In this document: positions 8,444 through 17,848 of the stretch, piece by piece
Layout of the letters: each line of letters opens with the position of its first letter
Numbering within the stretch: the stretch's first letter is position 1
DNA from: an uncultured Prevotellaceae bacterium
Lineage (GTDB): Bacteria > Bacteroidota > Bacteroidia > Bacteroidales > Bacteroidaceae
Reading direction: 5' to 3'
Length of the DNA: 64,000 bases
Assembly (NCBI GenBank): GCA_902801375.1
Contig: CADCIB010000002.1
Coordinates: 186,001-250,000 of the forward strand
Made by a program: the position numbers and the translations under genes
Notes under the pieces: model-generated
Database searches by the model: none
What the model was told of the DNA's origin: nothing
What the model saw: only the letters and a program-made list of their open reading frames with translations

Positions 8444-9318
8444 GAGTATATTTCTTTTTTGGCTGCCGCCAATGTGTTGTTCATCAGCGAGCAGATGGTC
8501 ATGGGGCCTACGCCTCCGGGCACAGGTGTGATGAAGGAGCAGCGGGGTGCCACTTCGTCGTACTTGACGTCGCCGTTGAGCCGGAATCCGCTCTTGCGTG
8601 TGGCGTCGGGGACGCGTGTGGTGCCTACGTCGATGACGACGGCTCCCTCTTTCACCATATCGGCCGTCACGAAGTCGGGCTGCCCGATGGCGGCGATGAG
8701 GATGTCGGCTTCGCGGCATTCTTCCTTCAGCGTCTTGGAGTGGCTGTGGCAGACGGTGACGGTGGCGTCGCCGTAGTGCTTCTGCATCATGAGCTGTGCC
8801 ATCGGCTTGCCCACGATGTTGCTCCGGCCGAGGATGACGCATTTCTTGCCGCTGGTCTCGATGCCGTAGCGCTGGAGCAGGGTGATGATGCCCAGGGGTG
8901 TGGCTGAGATGAAACAGGGCAGTCCGATGGCCATTCGTCCGACGTTGATGGGGTGGAACCCGTCGACGTCTTTGCGGTAGTCGATGGCCATGATGACTTT
9001 CTGCTCGTCGATGTGGCGGGGTAGGGGTAGCTGCACGATGAATCCGTCGACGTCGGGATCGTCGTTGAGCTGGCGTATCTGGGCGAGCATTTCTTCTTCG
9101 CTGACGCTTTCTTCCATCCGGATGAGCGACGACTTGAAGCCGCAAGCCTCGCACGCGAGTACCTTATTCTTAACGTATGTCTCGCTGCCGCCGTCGTGGC
9201 CTACGAGGATGGCGGCCAGATGGGGTCGCTTGCCGCCCTGGGCAACGATTTTCTCCACTTCGGCCGCTATCTCCTGCTTGATCAGGGCAGCTGTTGCTTT
9301 TCCGTCGATTATCTGCAT
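8440..9318 (-). CDS. folD: FolD bifunctional methylene-THF dehydrogenase/cyclohydrolase
   Basis: A 292-residue cytoplasmic enzyme that interconverts 5,10-methylene-THF and 10-formyl-THF with NADP. The active-site segment [10 protein letters not shown] (Y and K near residues 49-53) and [14 protein letters not shown] match the substrate pocket, [14 protein letters not shown] binds the cofactor phosphate, and [16 protein letters not shown] is the C-terminal signature. Length is normal for the family. Minus strand, 53 bases downstream of ffh and overlapping the TPR gene by four bases. Confidence 0.97.
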   Translation of the reverse strand: MQIIDGKATAALIKQEIAAEVEKIVAQGGKRPHLAAILVGHDGGSETYVKNKVLACEACGFKSSLIRMEESVSEEEMLAQIRQLNDDPDVDGFIVQLPLPRHIDEQKVIMAIDYRKDVDGFHPINVGRMAIGLPCFISATPLGIITLLQRYGIETSGKKCVILGRSNIVGKPMAQLMMQKHYGDATVTVCHSHSKTLKEECREADILIAAIGQPDFVTADMVKEGAVVIDVGTTRVPDATRKSGFRLNGDVKYDEVAPRCSFITPVPGGVGPMTICSLMNNTLAAAKKEIYS

Positions 9319-9371
9319 CTTTAGATTATTAAGTGGTTAGCAGGTTATGTTATGGGTTTCTTTGATTTTCC

Positions 9372-10733
9372 TCAGAGCTTGGGCATCTTGGGTGCGCCGG
9401 GCATATTCTTCATGTTGCGCATCTGGCCCATCATGCCGCGCATTCCGGCTCCGGTGACCATCCGCATCATCTTGCGTGTCTGCTCAAACTGCTTAATCAG
9501 GCGGTTCACCTCCTGGATGTTGGTGCCCGAGCCTTTGGCTATGCGGTTGCGGCGGCTGGTGTTGAGTATTTCGGGGTTGGTGCGCTCTTTGGGTGTCATG
9601 CTCTGGATGATGGCCTCGATGCTCTTGAAGGCATTGTCGTCGATGTCGACGTCTTTGAGCTGCTTGCCCACGCCGGGTATCATGGCTGCGAGGTCTTTGA
9701 GGTTGCCCATCTTCTTGATTTGCTGGATCTGCCCGAGGAAGTCGTTGAAGTCGAACTTGTTTTTCTCAATCTTCTTCTGCAGGCGCTTGGCCTCTTCTTC
9801 GTCGAACTGCTCCTGTGCGCGCTCCACGAGCGACACGATGTCGCCCATACCCAGGATGCGGTCGGCCATTCGCGAGGGGTGGAAGGCGTCGATGGCTTCC
9901 ATCTTCTCGCCCGTTCCCACGAACTTGATGGGCTTCGTCACTACGGTGCGGATGGAGAGGGCTGCACCGCCGCGTGTGTCGCCGTCGAGCTTGGTGAGCA
10001 CCACGCCGTCGAAGTCGAGGCGGTCGTTGAACTCTTTGGCGGTGTTGACGGCGTCCTGACCGGTCATCGAGTCGACCACGAAGAGCGTCTCGTCGGGGTT
10101 GACGGCGCGCTTGAGGGTCTCTATCTCCTGCATCATCTCCTCGTCGATGGCCAGTCGGCCGGCGGTGTCGATGATGACTGTGTCGTAGGCTTTTGCCTTC
10201 GCCTCTTGGATGGCGTGTTCGGCTATCTCAACGACGTTCTTGTTGCCTTCTTCGCTATACACGGGGACGCCCACTTGCGCGGCTACGACTTTGAGCTGCT
10301 CGATGGCGGCGGGTCGGTAGACGTCGCAGGCTACGAGCAACGGGTGCTTGCGCTGCTTGGTCTTGAGCATGTTGGCCAGCTTGCCGCTGAAGGTGGTCTT
10401 ACCGGAGCCTTGCAAACCTGACATCAGGATGATGGCGGGGCGGTTCTGCAGGTTGAGCCCTACGGTCTCTCCGCCCATGAGCTGTGCGAGTTCGTCGTGC
10501 ACGATCTTCACCATGAGCTGTCCGGGCTTCACGGCGGTGAGCACGTTCATGCCCAGGGCTTTCTGCTTCACGGTGTCGGTGAACGACTTCGCCACCTTGT
10601 AGTTGACGTCGGCGTCCAACAGGGCGCGTCGCACGTCTTTCAGGGTCTCGGCAACGTTGATCTCGGTGATCTTGCCTTCACCTTTCAGTATCTTGAACGA
10701 CCGTTCCAGGCGGTCACTTAGGTTCTCAAACAT
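9372..10733 (-). CDS. ffh: Signal recognition particle GTPase Ffh
   Basis: A 453-residue protein with the N, G and M domains of SRP54. The P-loop is GLQGSGKTTFSGKLA near residues 105-119; DTAGR and TKLDGDTRGG are the later GTPase motifs. The C-terminal M domain ends with a methionine-rich tail (MRGMMGQMRNMKNMPG). The protein binds SRP RNA and signal sequences and delivers ribosomes to FtsY. Its RNA partner ffs is also in this window at 17.7 kb. A -7 box lies about 31 bases upstream of the ATG. Confidence 0.98.
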   Translation of the reverse strand: MFENLSDRLERSFKILKGEGKITEINVAETLKDVRRALLDADVNYKVAKSFTDTVKQKALGMNVLTAVKPGQLMVKIVHDELAQLMGGETVGLNLQNRPAIILMSGLQGSGKTTFSGKLANMLKTKQRKHPLLVACDVYRPAAIEQLKVVAAQVGVPVYSEEGNKNVVEIAEHAIQEAKAKAYDTVIIDTAGRLAIDEEMMQEIETLKRAVNPDETLFVVDSMTGQDAVNTAKEFNDRLDFDGVVLTKLDGDTRGGAALSIRTVVTKPIKFVGTGEKMEAIDAFHPSRMADRILGMGDIVSLVERAQEQFDEEEAKRLQKKIEKNKFDFNDFLGQIQQIKKMGNLKDLAAMIPGVGKQLKDVDIDDNAFKSIEAIIQSMTPKERTNPEILNTSRRNRIAKGSGTNIQEVNRLIKQFEQTRKMMRMVTGAGMRGMMGQMRNMKNMPGAPKMPKL

Positions 10734-10763
10734 AGAAATCTTTGCCTATTTCGATTTACCGTG

Positions 10764-10771
10764 CAAAGGTA
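10764..10771 (-). promoter_or_regulatory. -7 promoter box of ffh
   Basis: Read on the minus strand this is TACCTTTG, an exact Bacteroidetes -7 match, 31 bases before the ffh ATG. The -33 region is weak. Confidence 0.6.
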
Positions 10772-10922
10772 ATGCTTTTCTCTGAAACACCCGCTACAGC
10801 CACCACTATTTAACGAAATATTAACTATTTTAGGATTCTCTTATTCCGTCGGCAAAGTGTACAAAATTTCGGAAGAAAGATTAATTATCGTTCAAGTGTG
10901 TGGTGAGTTTCGGGGAATTGTG

Positions 10923-10930
10923 TATCTTTG
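10923..10930 (+). promoter_or_regulatory. -7 promoter box of the alpha-2-macroglobulin-like gene
   Basis: TATCTTTG, 30 bases before the ATG at 10960. Together with the ffh box it makes the gap a divergent promoter region. Confidence 0.55.
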
Positions 10931-10959
10931 CGGTTGTTTTTGGAAACTAACACGTCACA

Positions 10960-13900
10960 ATGCGTATGAGAATGATGAAAAGGTATTTATTCATAGTAAT
11001 GGTTTTGATGAGTATGAACCCAATGCAATTGTTTGCCGACGGCTACGACAAGCTCTGGCGGCAAGTGGAGGAATATGGGGAGCGCGACCTGCCCAAGTCG
11101 AGTATGGAGGTGCTCCAGAAGATTATCGCGAAGGCTGAACAGGAGAAGCGCTACGGCCATCTGCTGAAAGCGCAGCTCATGAATGCGTCGCTGATGGTGG
11201 AGGTGGCCCCCGACTCGCTGGTGCCCGCCGTGAGGATGCTCAGGATGAAGGCGCTGGGAGCCGAGAAGGCGCATCCCGTGCTGGCTGCGGTCTACAACAG
11301 TGTGCTGGCCGAGATCGTGGCTTCGCACTACGACGAGCTCGTGGCTCCCGAGAATGGCGAGGAGCGCGCGGAGTTTGGCCACAGCAAGGACTATTACCGC
11401 AAGTCGATGGAGAATCCCGAACTTTTGGCAAAGCACAAGGCCAGCGAGTTTGCCCCGATGATTGAGAAGGGCGCCGACAGCCGCATCTTCAACAACGACC
11501 TGCTTCACGTGCTGGGCTTCCGCGCGGGCGATTTCCAAACGATGCACGACTACTATGATCGTGCTGGCAACCGGCGTGCGGCAATGTTCACGGCGCTCGA
11601 GCTGGCAAAGCAGTCGGAGTATGCCAATGCCTCGACCCTGAAGAAGGGGCAGCCCTACGTGGCGATGCTCGACTCGCTGATAGAGCGCTACGGCGACCTC
11701 GTGGAGTGTGGCGAGGTGGCCATTGCCCGCTACCACTTCCTGGAAGACTGCTTCGATGTGAAGACCGGCGAGCAGATTGCCTACATCGACCAGGCATTGA
11801 GCCGCTGGGGCAAGTGGAAACGCATGAACGTGCTGCGCAACGAGCGCTTGGAACTGACGAAACCCGGCTTCTCGGCCTATAGCCGCAGGACGGAGATACC
11901 CTCTGTGTCGTCGACCGCGAAAGACGGCGGACAGCTGGAAGTGGAGGCTTCGGGCATTCGCAACATCCAAAGCCTGACCTTGCGTGTGCAACGCATCGAC
12001 CTGAAAGGCAACCACAACCTAAGCCTCGCCCAGGATCTCTCGCAGATACGCCAGAACGCCGTTGCAGGCACCCTTCAGGAGCAGACCCTGACCTTCGCCG
12101 ACAAGCGTGAATGGGAGGTTTCGAAAGATACGTTCCGGGTGGAGGGCCTCACCCGGGGCGTATGGCTCGTGGAGTGCTTCACCGACAATCCCGACGTGAA
12201 ACCCCAGCGCGAACTGGTGTACGTCACCGACCTCTATGTGCTGACCGAGGAGTTGCCCGGCCGCATGCAGCGCATCGCTGTGGTCGACATCACCACAGGT
12301 CAGCCCGTGCCCTTCGCCAACGTGTATGTGAAGTCGCACGTCGACTACAAGAAGAATTTCCGAGAACTGACGCTGAAATGCGACGAGAAAGGCGAGGTGG
12401 TGACCCCTTACGAGAAGAACTGGAAGTTCACCACCTTCTATCCCTATACCGCCGACGATGCATGTTTCCGGATGAAGAACATCAGCAGCTCCTCGTTCAA
12501 CTACGATGAGCGCAAGGGCACAGAGCATCAATTGCGGCTCTATACCGACCGCTCCATCTACCGCCCGGGACAGACCGTACACGTGTCGCTCATAGGCTAT
12601 GAGGTGGAGAACTTCTGGACATCGTCAGCCTTGAAAGACTGTATGGTGGAGCTCACGCTCAGAAACGCCAACTACCAGGAGGTGGGAACGGCTCAGGTGA
12701 CGACCAACCAGTTTGGTGTGGCAGCTGCCGACTTCGTGCTCCCCAACGACGGGCTGACGGGCAACTTCTACGTGGAGACAGAAGCCGTCTATCGCAACGA
12801 GGGCGACCTGCGAATGGTCATCCGAGATGCGGGCGGCAGGGTGTCGTTCAGCGTTGAGGAATACAAGCGCCCCACCTTCCAACTCTCGTTCGAACCCATC
12901 GAGGGCGCTTATCAGGAAGGCGACACCGTGCAGGTGACGGGCTTGGCCAAGAGCTTCGCTGGTGTAGGCGTACAAGGCGCCAAAGTGAAATACAAGGTCG
13001 TGCGTCGCGAGGCTTGGTGGTGCTGGTGGATGCACTCGTCGCGCAACGAGGTGGAACTGGCCAGCGGCGAAGTGGAGACCGACGACGACGGCCGCTACGA
13101 GGTCAGTGTGCCGCTCTCCCTGCCCGTCTGGGAGGATGGGTCGGAGATGAGCCGCGACGACTTCTATCGCATCAGCCGCTTCTACAATTTCTTCGTTGAG
13201 GCAGAGGTCACCGACCAGGCTGGCGAATCGCACGAAGGCAGCACATACATACCGCTGGGCAGCCGGCCGAAAGCATTCCATTTCGAAGTGCCTTCCACGA
13301 CGGAGCGTTGCAAGATGGGCGACATCACCTTCGCGCTGCTCAACGCCTCAGGACAACCCCTCGAGGGCGACGTGCGCTTCACCATCGACGGCAAGAACCC
13401 CAAAGTGGTGAAGGCCAATACACCTATTAATATTTATGCGCACAACCTGCCCGTAGGTCGACACACGCTGGAAGCCGCGTGCGAGGGAATGGAAATGGAG
13501 CGTTCGTTCGTACTCTTCGATGCCGACGACCCCACACCCTGCTACGAGACCTCCGACTGGTTCTATCAGACCGAGTCCACCTTCCCGCGCGACGGCGCTC
13601 CTGTCACCGTGATGGTAGGTTCGTCCGACCCCGACGTGCACATCTTCTACAGCATCTTCGCTGGCGACAGCATTCTCGAGAGCGGCACCATCGACAAGGA
13701 CCGCCAGCTGGAGATACGCCAATTCGCCTACGATGAAACTTACGGCAGCGGCCTCCGACTGACCTACGCTTGGGTGAAGAACGGCTCCTGCCACACCCAC
13801 ACCACCACCATCGACCGGCCGATGCCCGACAAACGACTCATCGTGAAGTGGAACACCTTCCGCGACCGTCTCTACCCAGGTCAGCAGGAGGAGTGGACCC

Positions 13901-16635
13901 TGCAGGTGACTCATCCCGACGGAACACCCGCTACGGCGCAGATGATGGCCGCAATGTACGACAAGAGTCTCGACGAGATCAAGTCGCACAGCTGGTGGTT
14001 CTCGCTGCCGCTCCATCAATGGCTGCCCTATGCCGACTGGGATGGGGCGTCGTTCTCGCGGATGTGGCTGTCGTCGCACAAGAATCTGAAACTCTTCGAC
14101 ACAGACGAAATGGAGTTCACCACCTTCTCCGAAGACTTCTCGTCGCTCTTCTACCGCTACCGACGCTACGGAATGCCCATGCTGGGCGCTGCCGCCGGCG
14201 CACGGATGATGTATGCCAAGAAGGCAGGCAGAGTGATGGAAGATGCAATGATGGTGGAAGAGGCTGCGGTGATGGACGAAATGGCTGTCAGCAACCAAAC
14301 GGCAGCCTTCGATGTGGCTGGCCAGGAAGAAAGTCCGCAAGAGGGTGGGGGACCACAGGAGCCCACCGACGGCATGAACGACGTTCAGGTGCGCGAGAAC
14401 CTCAACGAGACGGCATTCTTCTATCCCACACTCATGACCGACAAGAAGGGCGAAGTGCGCGTCAAGTTCACATTGCCCGAAAGCCTCACCACGTGGAAGT
14501 TCCTGGGACTGGCCAACGACGAAGATATGAACTATGGGCAGATCAGCGCTACCGCTGTGGCGCAGAAAGACGTGATGGTGCAGCCCAACATGCCGCGATT
14601 CGTCCGCGTGGGCGACAAAGCCACCATCTCTACCCGAATCATCAACACCGCCGACCGCGACATCAAGGGACAGGTGGCCATGATCCTCATCAATCCTGAC
14701 AACGACGAAGTGGTCTGGCAGGAAGCCCGCAGCTTCGAAACGATGGCTGGCAAGACAGTCAACGCTGCCTTCAGCTATGAACCCACGGGCGACTATCCGC
14801 TGCTCATCTGCAAGATCGTGGCCAATGCCGACGGCTTCAGCGACGGCGAGCAGCACTACCTGCCCATTCTGCCCAACAGCGAGCTGGTGACCAACACCAT
14901 CCCCTTCACGCAGAACAATCCGGGCAAGGTGACCTTCAACGTGGAAAGTCTCTTCGGCAAGAACGCCACGCAGAAGAAACTCACCGTAGAATACACCAAC
15001 AACCCCGTCTGGTTCATGGTGCAGTCGCTTCCCTTCGTGGGCGACATCAACGAGCGCAACGCCATCAGTCTGGCTGCTGCTTTCTACAGCAACACCATCG
15101 GCAAATATATCCTCGACCAGAGCCCCTCGGCCAAGCAGGTGTTCGAGTCGTGGAAGCAGGAGAAGGGCAGCGAGACTTCGCTCATGAGTTCGTTGGAGAA
15201 GAACCAGGAACTGAAAAACATGATCCTCTCCGAGACGCCGTGGGTGATGAATGCCACACGCGAGCGCGAGCAGAAGCAGGCTATGGCCAACTTCTTCGAC
15301 GAGAACGGACTCCGCTACCGCATAGACCGCTCGCTGGAACTCTTGCAGAAACTGCAGCTTGGCGACGGTTCCTTCTCCTGGTGGGAGGGAATGGAAGGTT
15401 CGCCCTACATGACTGCCGAGGTGATGGAATACCTGACCCGACTGAACATGATGACGGGCGAAAACGCTTCCACCGAACGGCTGCTCGACCGCGCCGCCAG
15501 CTTCCTCAACAACGTCGTGGTGAAGGAGGTGCGCGAGATGAAACAACGCGAGAAGGAGGGCAAACCCGTCTACCTGTGGTCGTCGAACGCTATGCAATGG
15601 ATCTACATCAATAGCATCTCCGGCCGCAAACTCTCGGCTGAGGAAAAAGACGCTGAGGAGTATCTGCTCGACAAGTTGAAGAAGAACATCAAGAACGAGA
15701 GCATGTACCGCAAGGCCAAGATGGCCGTCGCCCTCTTCAAGCGCGGCGACAAGAAGCTGGCAGCCGACTACGTACGCAGCCTGAAGGAGTACACCGTGTT
15801 CAACGAGGAGAAAGGCCGCTACTTCGATACCCATCGAGCCGGCTACTCGTGGTGCAACTACACCATTCCCACACAGGTGGCCGTCATCGAGGCGCTTACC
15901 CTTGTCACACCCGCCGACGAGCAGACCATCGACGAGATGAAACGCTGGATCCTGCAGGAAAAACGCACGCAGAGCTGGGATACACCCATCAGTAGCGTGA
16001 ATGCCGTCTTCGCCTTCCTCAACGGACGCACCAACCTCTTGGCAGCCCAGGAGAAGACCAAGCTCACCCTCGACGGCAAACCTCTGGCTACTCCCAAAGC
16101 CACCGCTGGTATGGGCTACGTGAAGACTGCCGTCAGCGGAGAAGGCATCAAGACCTTCACCGCCGAGAAGACCAGCACGGGCGTGTCGTGGGGAGCCCTC
16201 TACGGACAGGCTATGCAGCGCATGACCGACATCGAGACAGCCGACACCTCTGGGCTGAAAGTGCGCCGCGAACTGCTTGTAGATGGGAAAGTAGTCGCCC
16301 CGTCGACCACCTTCCACGTGGGCGACAAGGTGACCATTCGCCTCATCATCGATGCCGAGCGCGACTTCGACTACGTGCAACTGATGGACAAGCGCGCCGC
16401 CTGCATGGAACCCATCAACCAACTCAGCGGCTATCACTGGGGCTACTACATCGCACCGCGCGACAATACCACCAACTACTATTTCCACATGATGCCCAAG
16501 GGACGCCACATGGTGGAGGCCGACTACTACATCGACCGCGTGGGACAATACGAGACGGGCACCTGCACCGTGCAATGCGCCTACAGTCCCGAGTATTCCG
16601 CCCGTGCCAAGTCGCTCTCGATTACCGTGGAGTAA
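10960..16635 (+). CDS. Alpha-2-macroglobulin-like protein without thioester motif
   Basis: A 1,891-residue secreted or envelope protein. The start offers several Met codons; a hydrophobic signal peptide (KRYLFIVMVLMSMNPMQLFA) ends near residue 26 and lacks a lipobox. The N-terminal 400 residues are helical and specific to the Bacteroidetes form; macroglobulin domains follow, with the MG2-type phrase TDRSIYRPGQTVHVS near residue 530. The A2M core near residues 1150-1180 contains TLMTDKKGEVRVKFTLPESLTTWK. The usual CxEQ thioester is absent: the aligned spot reads PFVGDINERNAISLAAAF. The protein may trap proteases or support the envelope without covalent capture. It is a single-gene unit ended by a strong hairpin. 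Confidence 0.9.
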   Translation: MRMRMMKRYLFIVMVLMSMNPMQLFADGYDKLWRQVEEYGERDLPKSSMEVLQKIIAKAEQEKRYGHLLKAQLMNASLMVEVAPDSLVPAVRMLRMKALGAEKAHPVLAAVYNSVLAEIVASHYDELVAPENGEERAEFGHSKDYYRKSMENPELLAKHKASEFAPMIEKGADSRIFNNDLLHVLGFRAGDFQTMHDYYDRAGNRRAAMFTALELAKQSEYANASTLKKGQPYVAMLDSLIERYGDLVECGEVAIARYHFLEDCFDVKTGEQIAYIDQALSRWGKWKRMNVLRNERLELTKPGFSAYSRRTEIPSVSSTAKDGGQLEVEASGIRNIQSLTLRVQRIDLKGNHNLSLAQDLSQIRQNAVAGTLQEQTLTFADKREWEVSKDTFRVEGLTRGVWLVECFTDNPDVKPQRELVYVTDLYVLTEELPGRMQRIAVVDITTGQPVPFANVYVKSHVDYKKNFRELTLKCDEKGEVVTPYEKNWKFTTFYPYTADDACFRMKNISSSSFNYDERKGTEHQLRLYTDRSIYRPGQTVHVSLIGYEVENFWTSSALKDCMVELTLRNANYQEVGTAQVTTNQFGVAAADFVLPNDGLTGNFYVETEAVYRNEGDLRMVIRDAGGRVSFSVEEYKRPTFQLSFEPIEGAYQEGDTVQVTGLAKSFAGVGVQGAKVKYKVVRREAWWCWWMHSSRNEVELASGEVETDDDGRYEVSVPLSLPVWEDGSEMSRDDFYRISRFYNFFVEAEVTDQAGESHEGSTYIPLGSRPKAFHFEVPSTTERCKMGDITFALLNASGQPLEGDVRFTIDGKNPKVVKANTPINIYAHNLPVGRHTLEAACEGMEMERSFVLFDADDPTPCYETSDWFYQTESTFPRDGAPVTVMVGSSDPDVHIFYSIFAGDSILESGTIDKDRQLEIRQFAYDETYGSGLRLTYAWVKNGSCHTHTTTIDRPMPDKRLIVKWNTFRDRLYPGQQEEWTLQVTHPDGTPATAQMMAAMYDKSLDEIKSHSWWFSLPLHQWLPYADWDGASFSRMWLSSHKNLKLFDTDEMEFTTFSEDFSSLFYRYRRYGMPMLGAAAGARMMYAKKAGRVMEDAMMVEEAAVMDEMAVSNQTAAFDVAGQEESPQEGGGPQEPTDGMNDVQVRENLNETAFFYPTLMTDKKGEVRVKFTLPESLTTWKFLGLANDEDMNYGQISATAVAQKDVMVQPNMPRFVRVGDKATISTRIINTADRDIKGQVAMILINPDNDEVVWQEARSFETMAGKTVNAAFSYEPTGDYPLLICKIVANADGFSDGEQHYLPILPNSELVTNTIPFTQNNPGKVTFNVESLFGKNATQKKLTVEYTNNPVWFMVQSLPFVGDINERNAISLAAAFYSNTIGKYILDQSPSAKQVFESWKQEKGSETSLMSSLEKNQELKNMILSETPWVMNATREREQKQAMANFFDENGLRYRIDRSLELLQKLQLGDGSFSWWEGMEGSPYMTAEVMEYLTRLNMMTGENASTERLLDRAASFLNNVVVKEVREMKQREKEGKPVYLWSSNAMQWIYINSISGRKLSAEEKDAEEYLLDKLKKNIKNESMYRKAKMAVALFKRGDKKLAADYVRSLKEYTVFNEEKGRYFDTHRAGYSWCNYTIPTQVAVIEALTLVTPADEQTIDEMKRWILQEKRTQSWDTPISSVNAVFAFLNGRTNLLAAQEKTKLTLDGKPLATPKATAGMGYVKTAVSGEGIKTFTAEKTSTGVSWGALYGQAMQRMTDIETADTSGLKVRRELLVDGKVVAPSTTFHVGDKVTIRLIIDAERDFDYVQLMDKRAACMEPINQLSGYHWGYYIAPRDNTTNYYFHMMPKGRHMVEADYYIDRVGQYETGTCTVQCAYSPEYSARAKSLSITVE

Positions 16636-16691
16636 GAAGAGTGTGTTGTTCGCGATTATTCTTGTGAAATTTATTAACGTAGAATAAGAAA

Positions 16692-16727
16692 AACGAGCGG
16701 CAAGCCGAAATAGGTCTGCCGCTCGTT
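16692..16727. terminator. Bidirectional terminator hairpin
   Basis: A perfect 11-bp inverted repeat (16692-16702 with 16717-16727; arm AACGAGCGGCA), followed by GTTTTGTT on the plus strand and by TTTTTCTTATTC on the minus strand. It separates the convergent A2M-like and MBL genes. Confidence 0.85.
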
Positions 16728-16733
16728 GTTTTG

Positions 16734-17537
16734 TTATGTCAGGGTGTAAACATCGCTGGGGGTGCGCCGCTTCAAGACGTCGAGAAGGAAGTCTTTGCCT
16801 GCGATGATGCCGCTGTTCTGGAGAATCATCTCTACGGTCTTGCGAGCCAGTTCCGGATGGTTGTTCTCCTGACTCAGGTGGCACAGCCACACGTGGCGCA
16901 GGCGCGGCGTGGCATTCTCTACAAGTGTCTCGCCGCAGAGGCGGTTGCTCAAGTGGCCAGAAGGCCCATTGACGCGCTCTTTCAGGTATTCGGGGTAGGG
17001 CCCGTTGAACAGCATCTCTGTGTCGTGGTTGGCTTCAATGACCAGATAGTTGGCCTCGCTGATGAACGATTTCATCTCTTCCGTGATGTGACCAGCGTCT
17101 GTGATGAGGCAAAACACAACACCCTCTGCCTCAATGCGGTAGCCCACATTGTCGGCGCTGTCGTGAGGAACGGAAAAGGCGGTGATGCGGAAGTCGCCCA
17201 ATTGGAACGGCTTGTTTTTCTCGATGAGTTTTGTGTTGATGGGAGTAATCTTCTTTCGGACGCAGTAGTTCTGAAGAATACCCTGATGGACTTCGCGCGT
17301 AGCATAGACGGGCAGGTTGCAGTCGCCGCTAATCTTACCTACCGACTTGACGTGGTCGGCATGATCGTGGGTGACGAGAATGTGCTTCACCTGCTGGAGT
17401 TGCAAACCGTAGTCCTGGAAGTGCTTTTTCAGCGTCCGTATTCCCACGCCAGCATCGATGAGCAGCCCGTCGCCATCAGTATATAGCATGTAGCAGTTGC
17501 CGCTACTGCCGCTTCCGAATGAAATGAAGTTCAACAT
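16734..17537 (-). CDS. MBL-fold metallo-hydrolase (YycJ/VicX-like)
   Basis: A 267-residue metallo-beta-lactamase-fold protein. The metal motif THDHADHV (residues about 59-66) supplies two His, Asp and His, and LIDAGVGI and ITDAGHI supply further ligand positions. The start MLNFISFGSGSSGNCYML is typical of the YycJ/VicX group, believed to be single-strand exonuclease-like or housekeeping hydrolases. Minus strand, directly after a hairpin that separates it from tRNA-Thr; ends 7 bases from the A2M terminator. Confidence 0.9.
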   Translation of the reverse strand: MLNFISFGSGSSGNCYMLYTDGDGLLIDAGVGIRTLKKHFQDYGLQLQQVKHILVTHDHADHVKSVGKISGDCNLPVYATREVHQGILQNYCVRKKITPINTKLIEKNKPFQLGDFRITAFSVPHDSADNVGYRIEAEGVVFCLITDAGHITEEMKSFISEANYLVIEANHDTEMLFNGPYPEYLKERVNGPSGHLSNRLCGETLVENATPRLRHVWLCHLSQENNHPELARKTVEMILQNSGIIAGKDFLLDVLKRRTPSDVYTLT

Positions 17538-17557
17538 TTTCTTTGTCCAAAATCTTT

Positions 17558-17587
17558 AAATCAGGAGCGCCTAAGCGTTCCTGATTT
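17558..17587. terminator. Hairpin after tRNA-Thr
   Basis: A 13-bp stem (17558-17570 with 17575-17587, one G-U pair) and a 4-base loop, 6 bases past the tRNA-Thr 3' end on the minus strand. Only a short T-rich stretch follows, so it may act as a processing or attenuation site as well as a terminator. It lies 20 bases before the MBL gene start. Confidence 0.6.
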
Positions 17588-17592
17588 CCTTG

Positions 17593-17666
17593 AGCCTCTT
17601 GTCGGATTCGAACCAACGACCCCGAGATTACAAATCACGTGCTCTGGCCAACTGAGCTAAAGAGGC
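17593..17666 (-). tRNA. tRNA-Thr (anticodon TGT)
   Basis: A complete cloverleaf on the minus strand: acceptor GCCTCTT/AAGAGGC, D-arm GCTC/GAGC, anticodon stem CGTGA/TCTCG with loop TTTGTAA, and T-arm GTTGG TTCGAAT CCGAC. The anticodon TGT reads ACA threonine codons. Discriminator base is U; CCA is not encoded. It starts 3 bases after the SRP RNA 3' end. Confidence 0.95.
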
Positions 17667-17669
17667 GGG

Positions 17670-17767
17670 TGGGCAAGCTGCCTGCATCGCGCCGCTACAA
17701 CCAACTACCTTTGCTACGTTCCCGTCCTGGAGGATTCGAAGGGAGCTGGCCGTGCAGGACTTGCCCA
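17670..17767 (-). ncRNA. ffs: Signal recognition particle RNA (small bacterial type)
   Basis: About 98 nt on the minus strand. Terminal arms TGGGCAAG and CTTGCCCA pair. The conserved domain IV apex reads CCAGGACGGGAACGTAGCAA: a GGAA tetraloop closed by ACG/CGT, then AGCA and AAGGTAG, matching the E. coli 4.5S core that binds the Ffh M domain. A canonical promoter lies just upstream. The tRNA-Thr gene begins 3 bases beyond the 3' end, so RNase P cleavage at the tRNA 5' end would help make the SRP RNA 3' end (inference). Confidence 0.9.
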
Positions 17768-17783
17768 TTTTTGTAAGCGGATG

Positions 17784-17814
17784 CAAAGGTATGAAATAAT
17801 TGACAAACGGCAAA
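17784..17814 (-). promoter_or_regulatory. Promoter of ffs-tRNA-Thr
   Basis: On the minus strand a -33 TTTG (17811-17814) and a -7 TACCTTTG (17784-17791) are separated by 19 bases, an ideal Bacteroidetes housekeeping promoter. Transcription should start about ten bases before the mature ffs 5' end. Confidence 0.85.
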
Positions 17815-17848
17815 TGACAATTGATAATTATTTAGAAATTTAACCTTT

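Noticed and set aside
13348-16890. 1,180-codon open frame on the minus strand
   Set aside because: It is antisense to the A2M-like gene, its composition is His/Val/Gly-rich as expected for the reverse of a GC-rich coding frame, and it has no recognisable domain.
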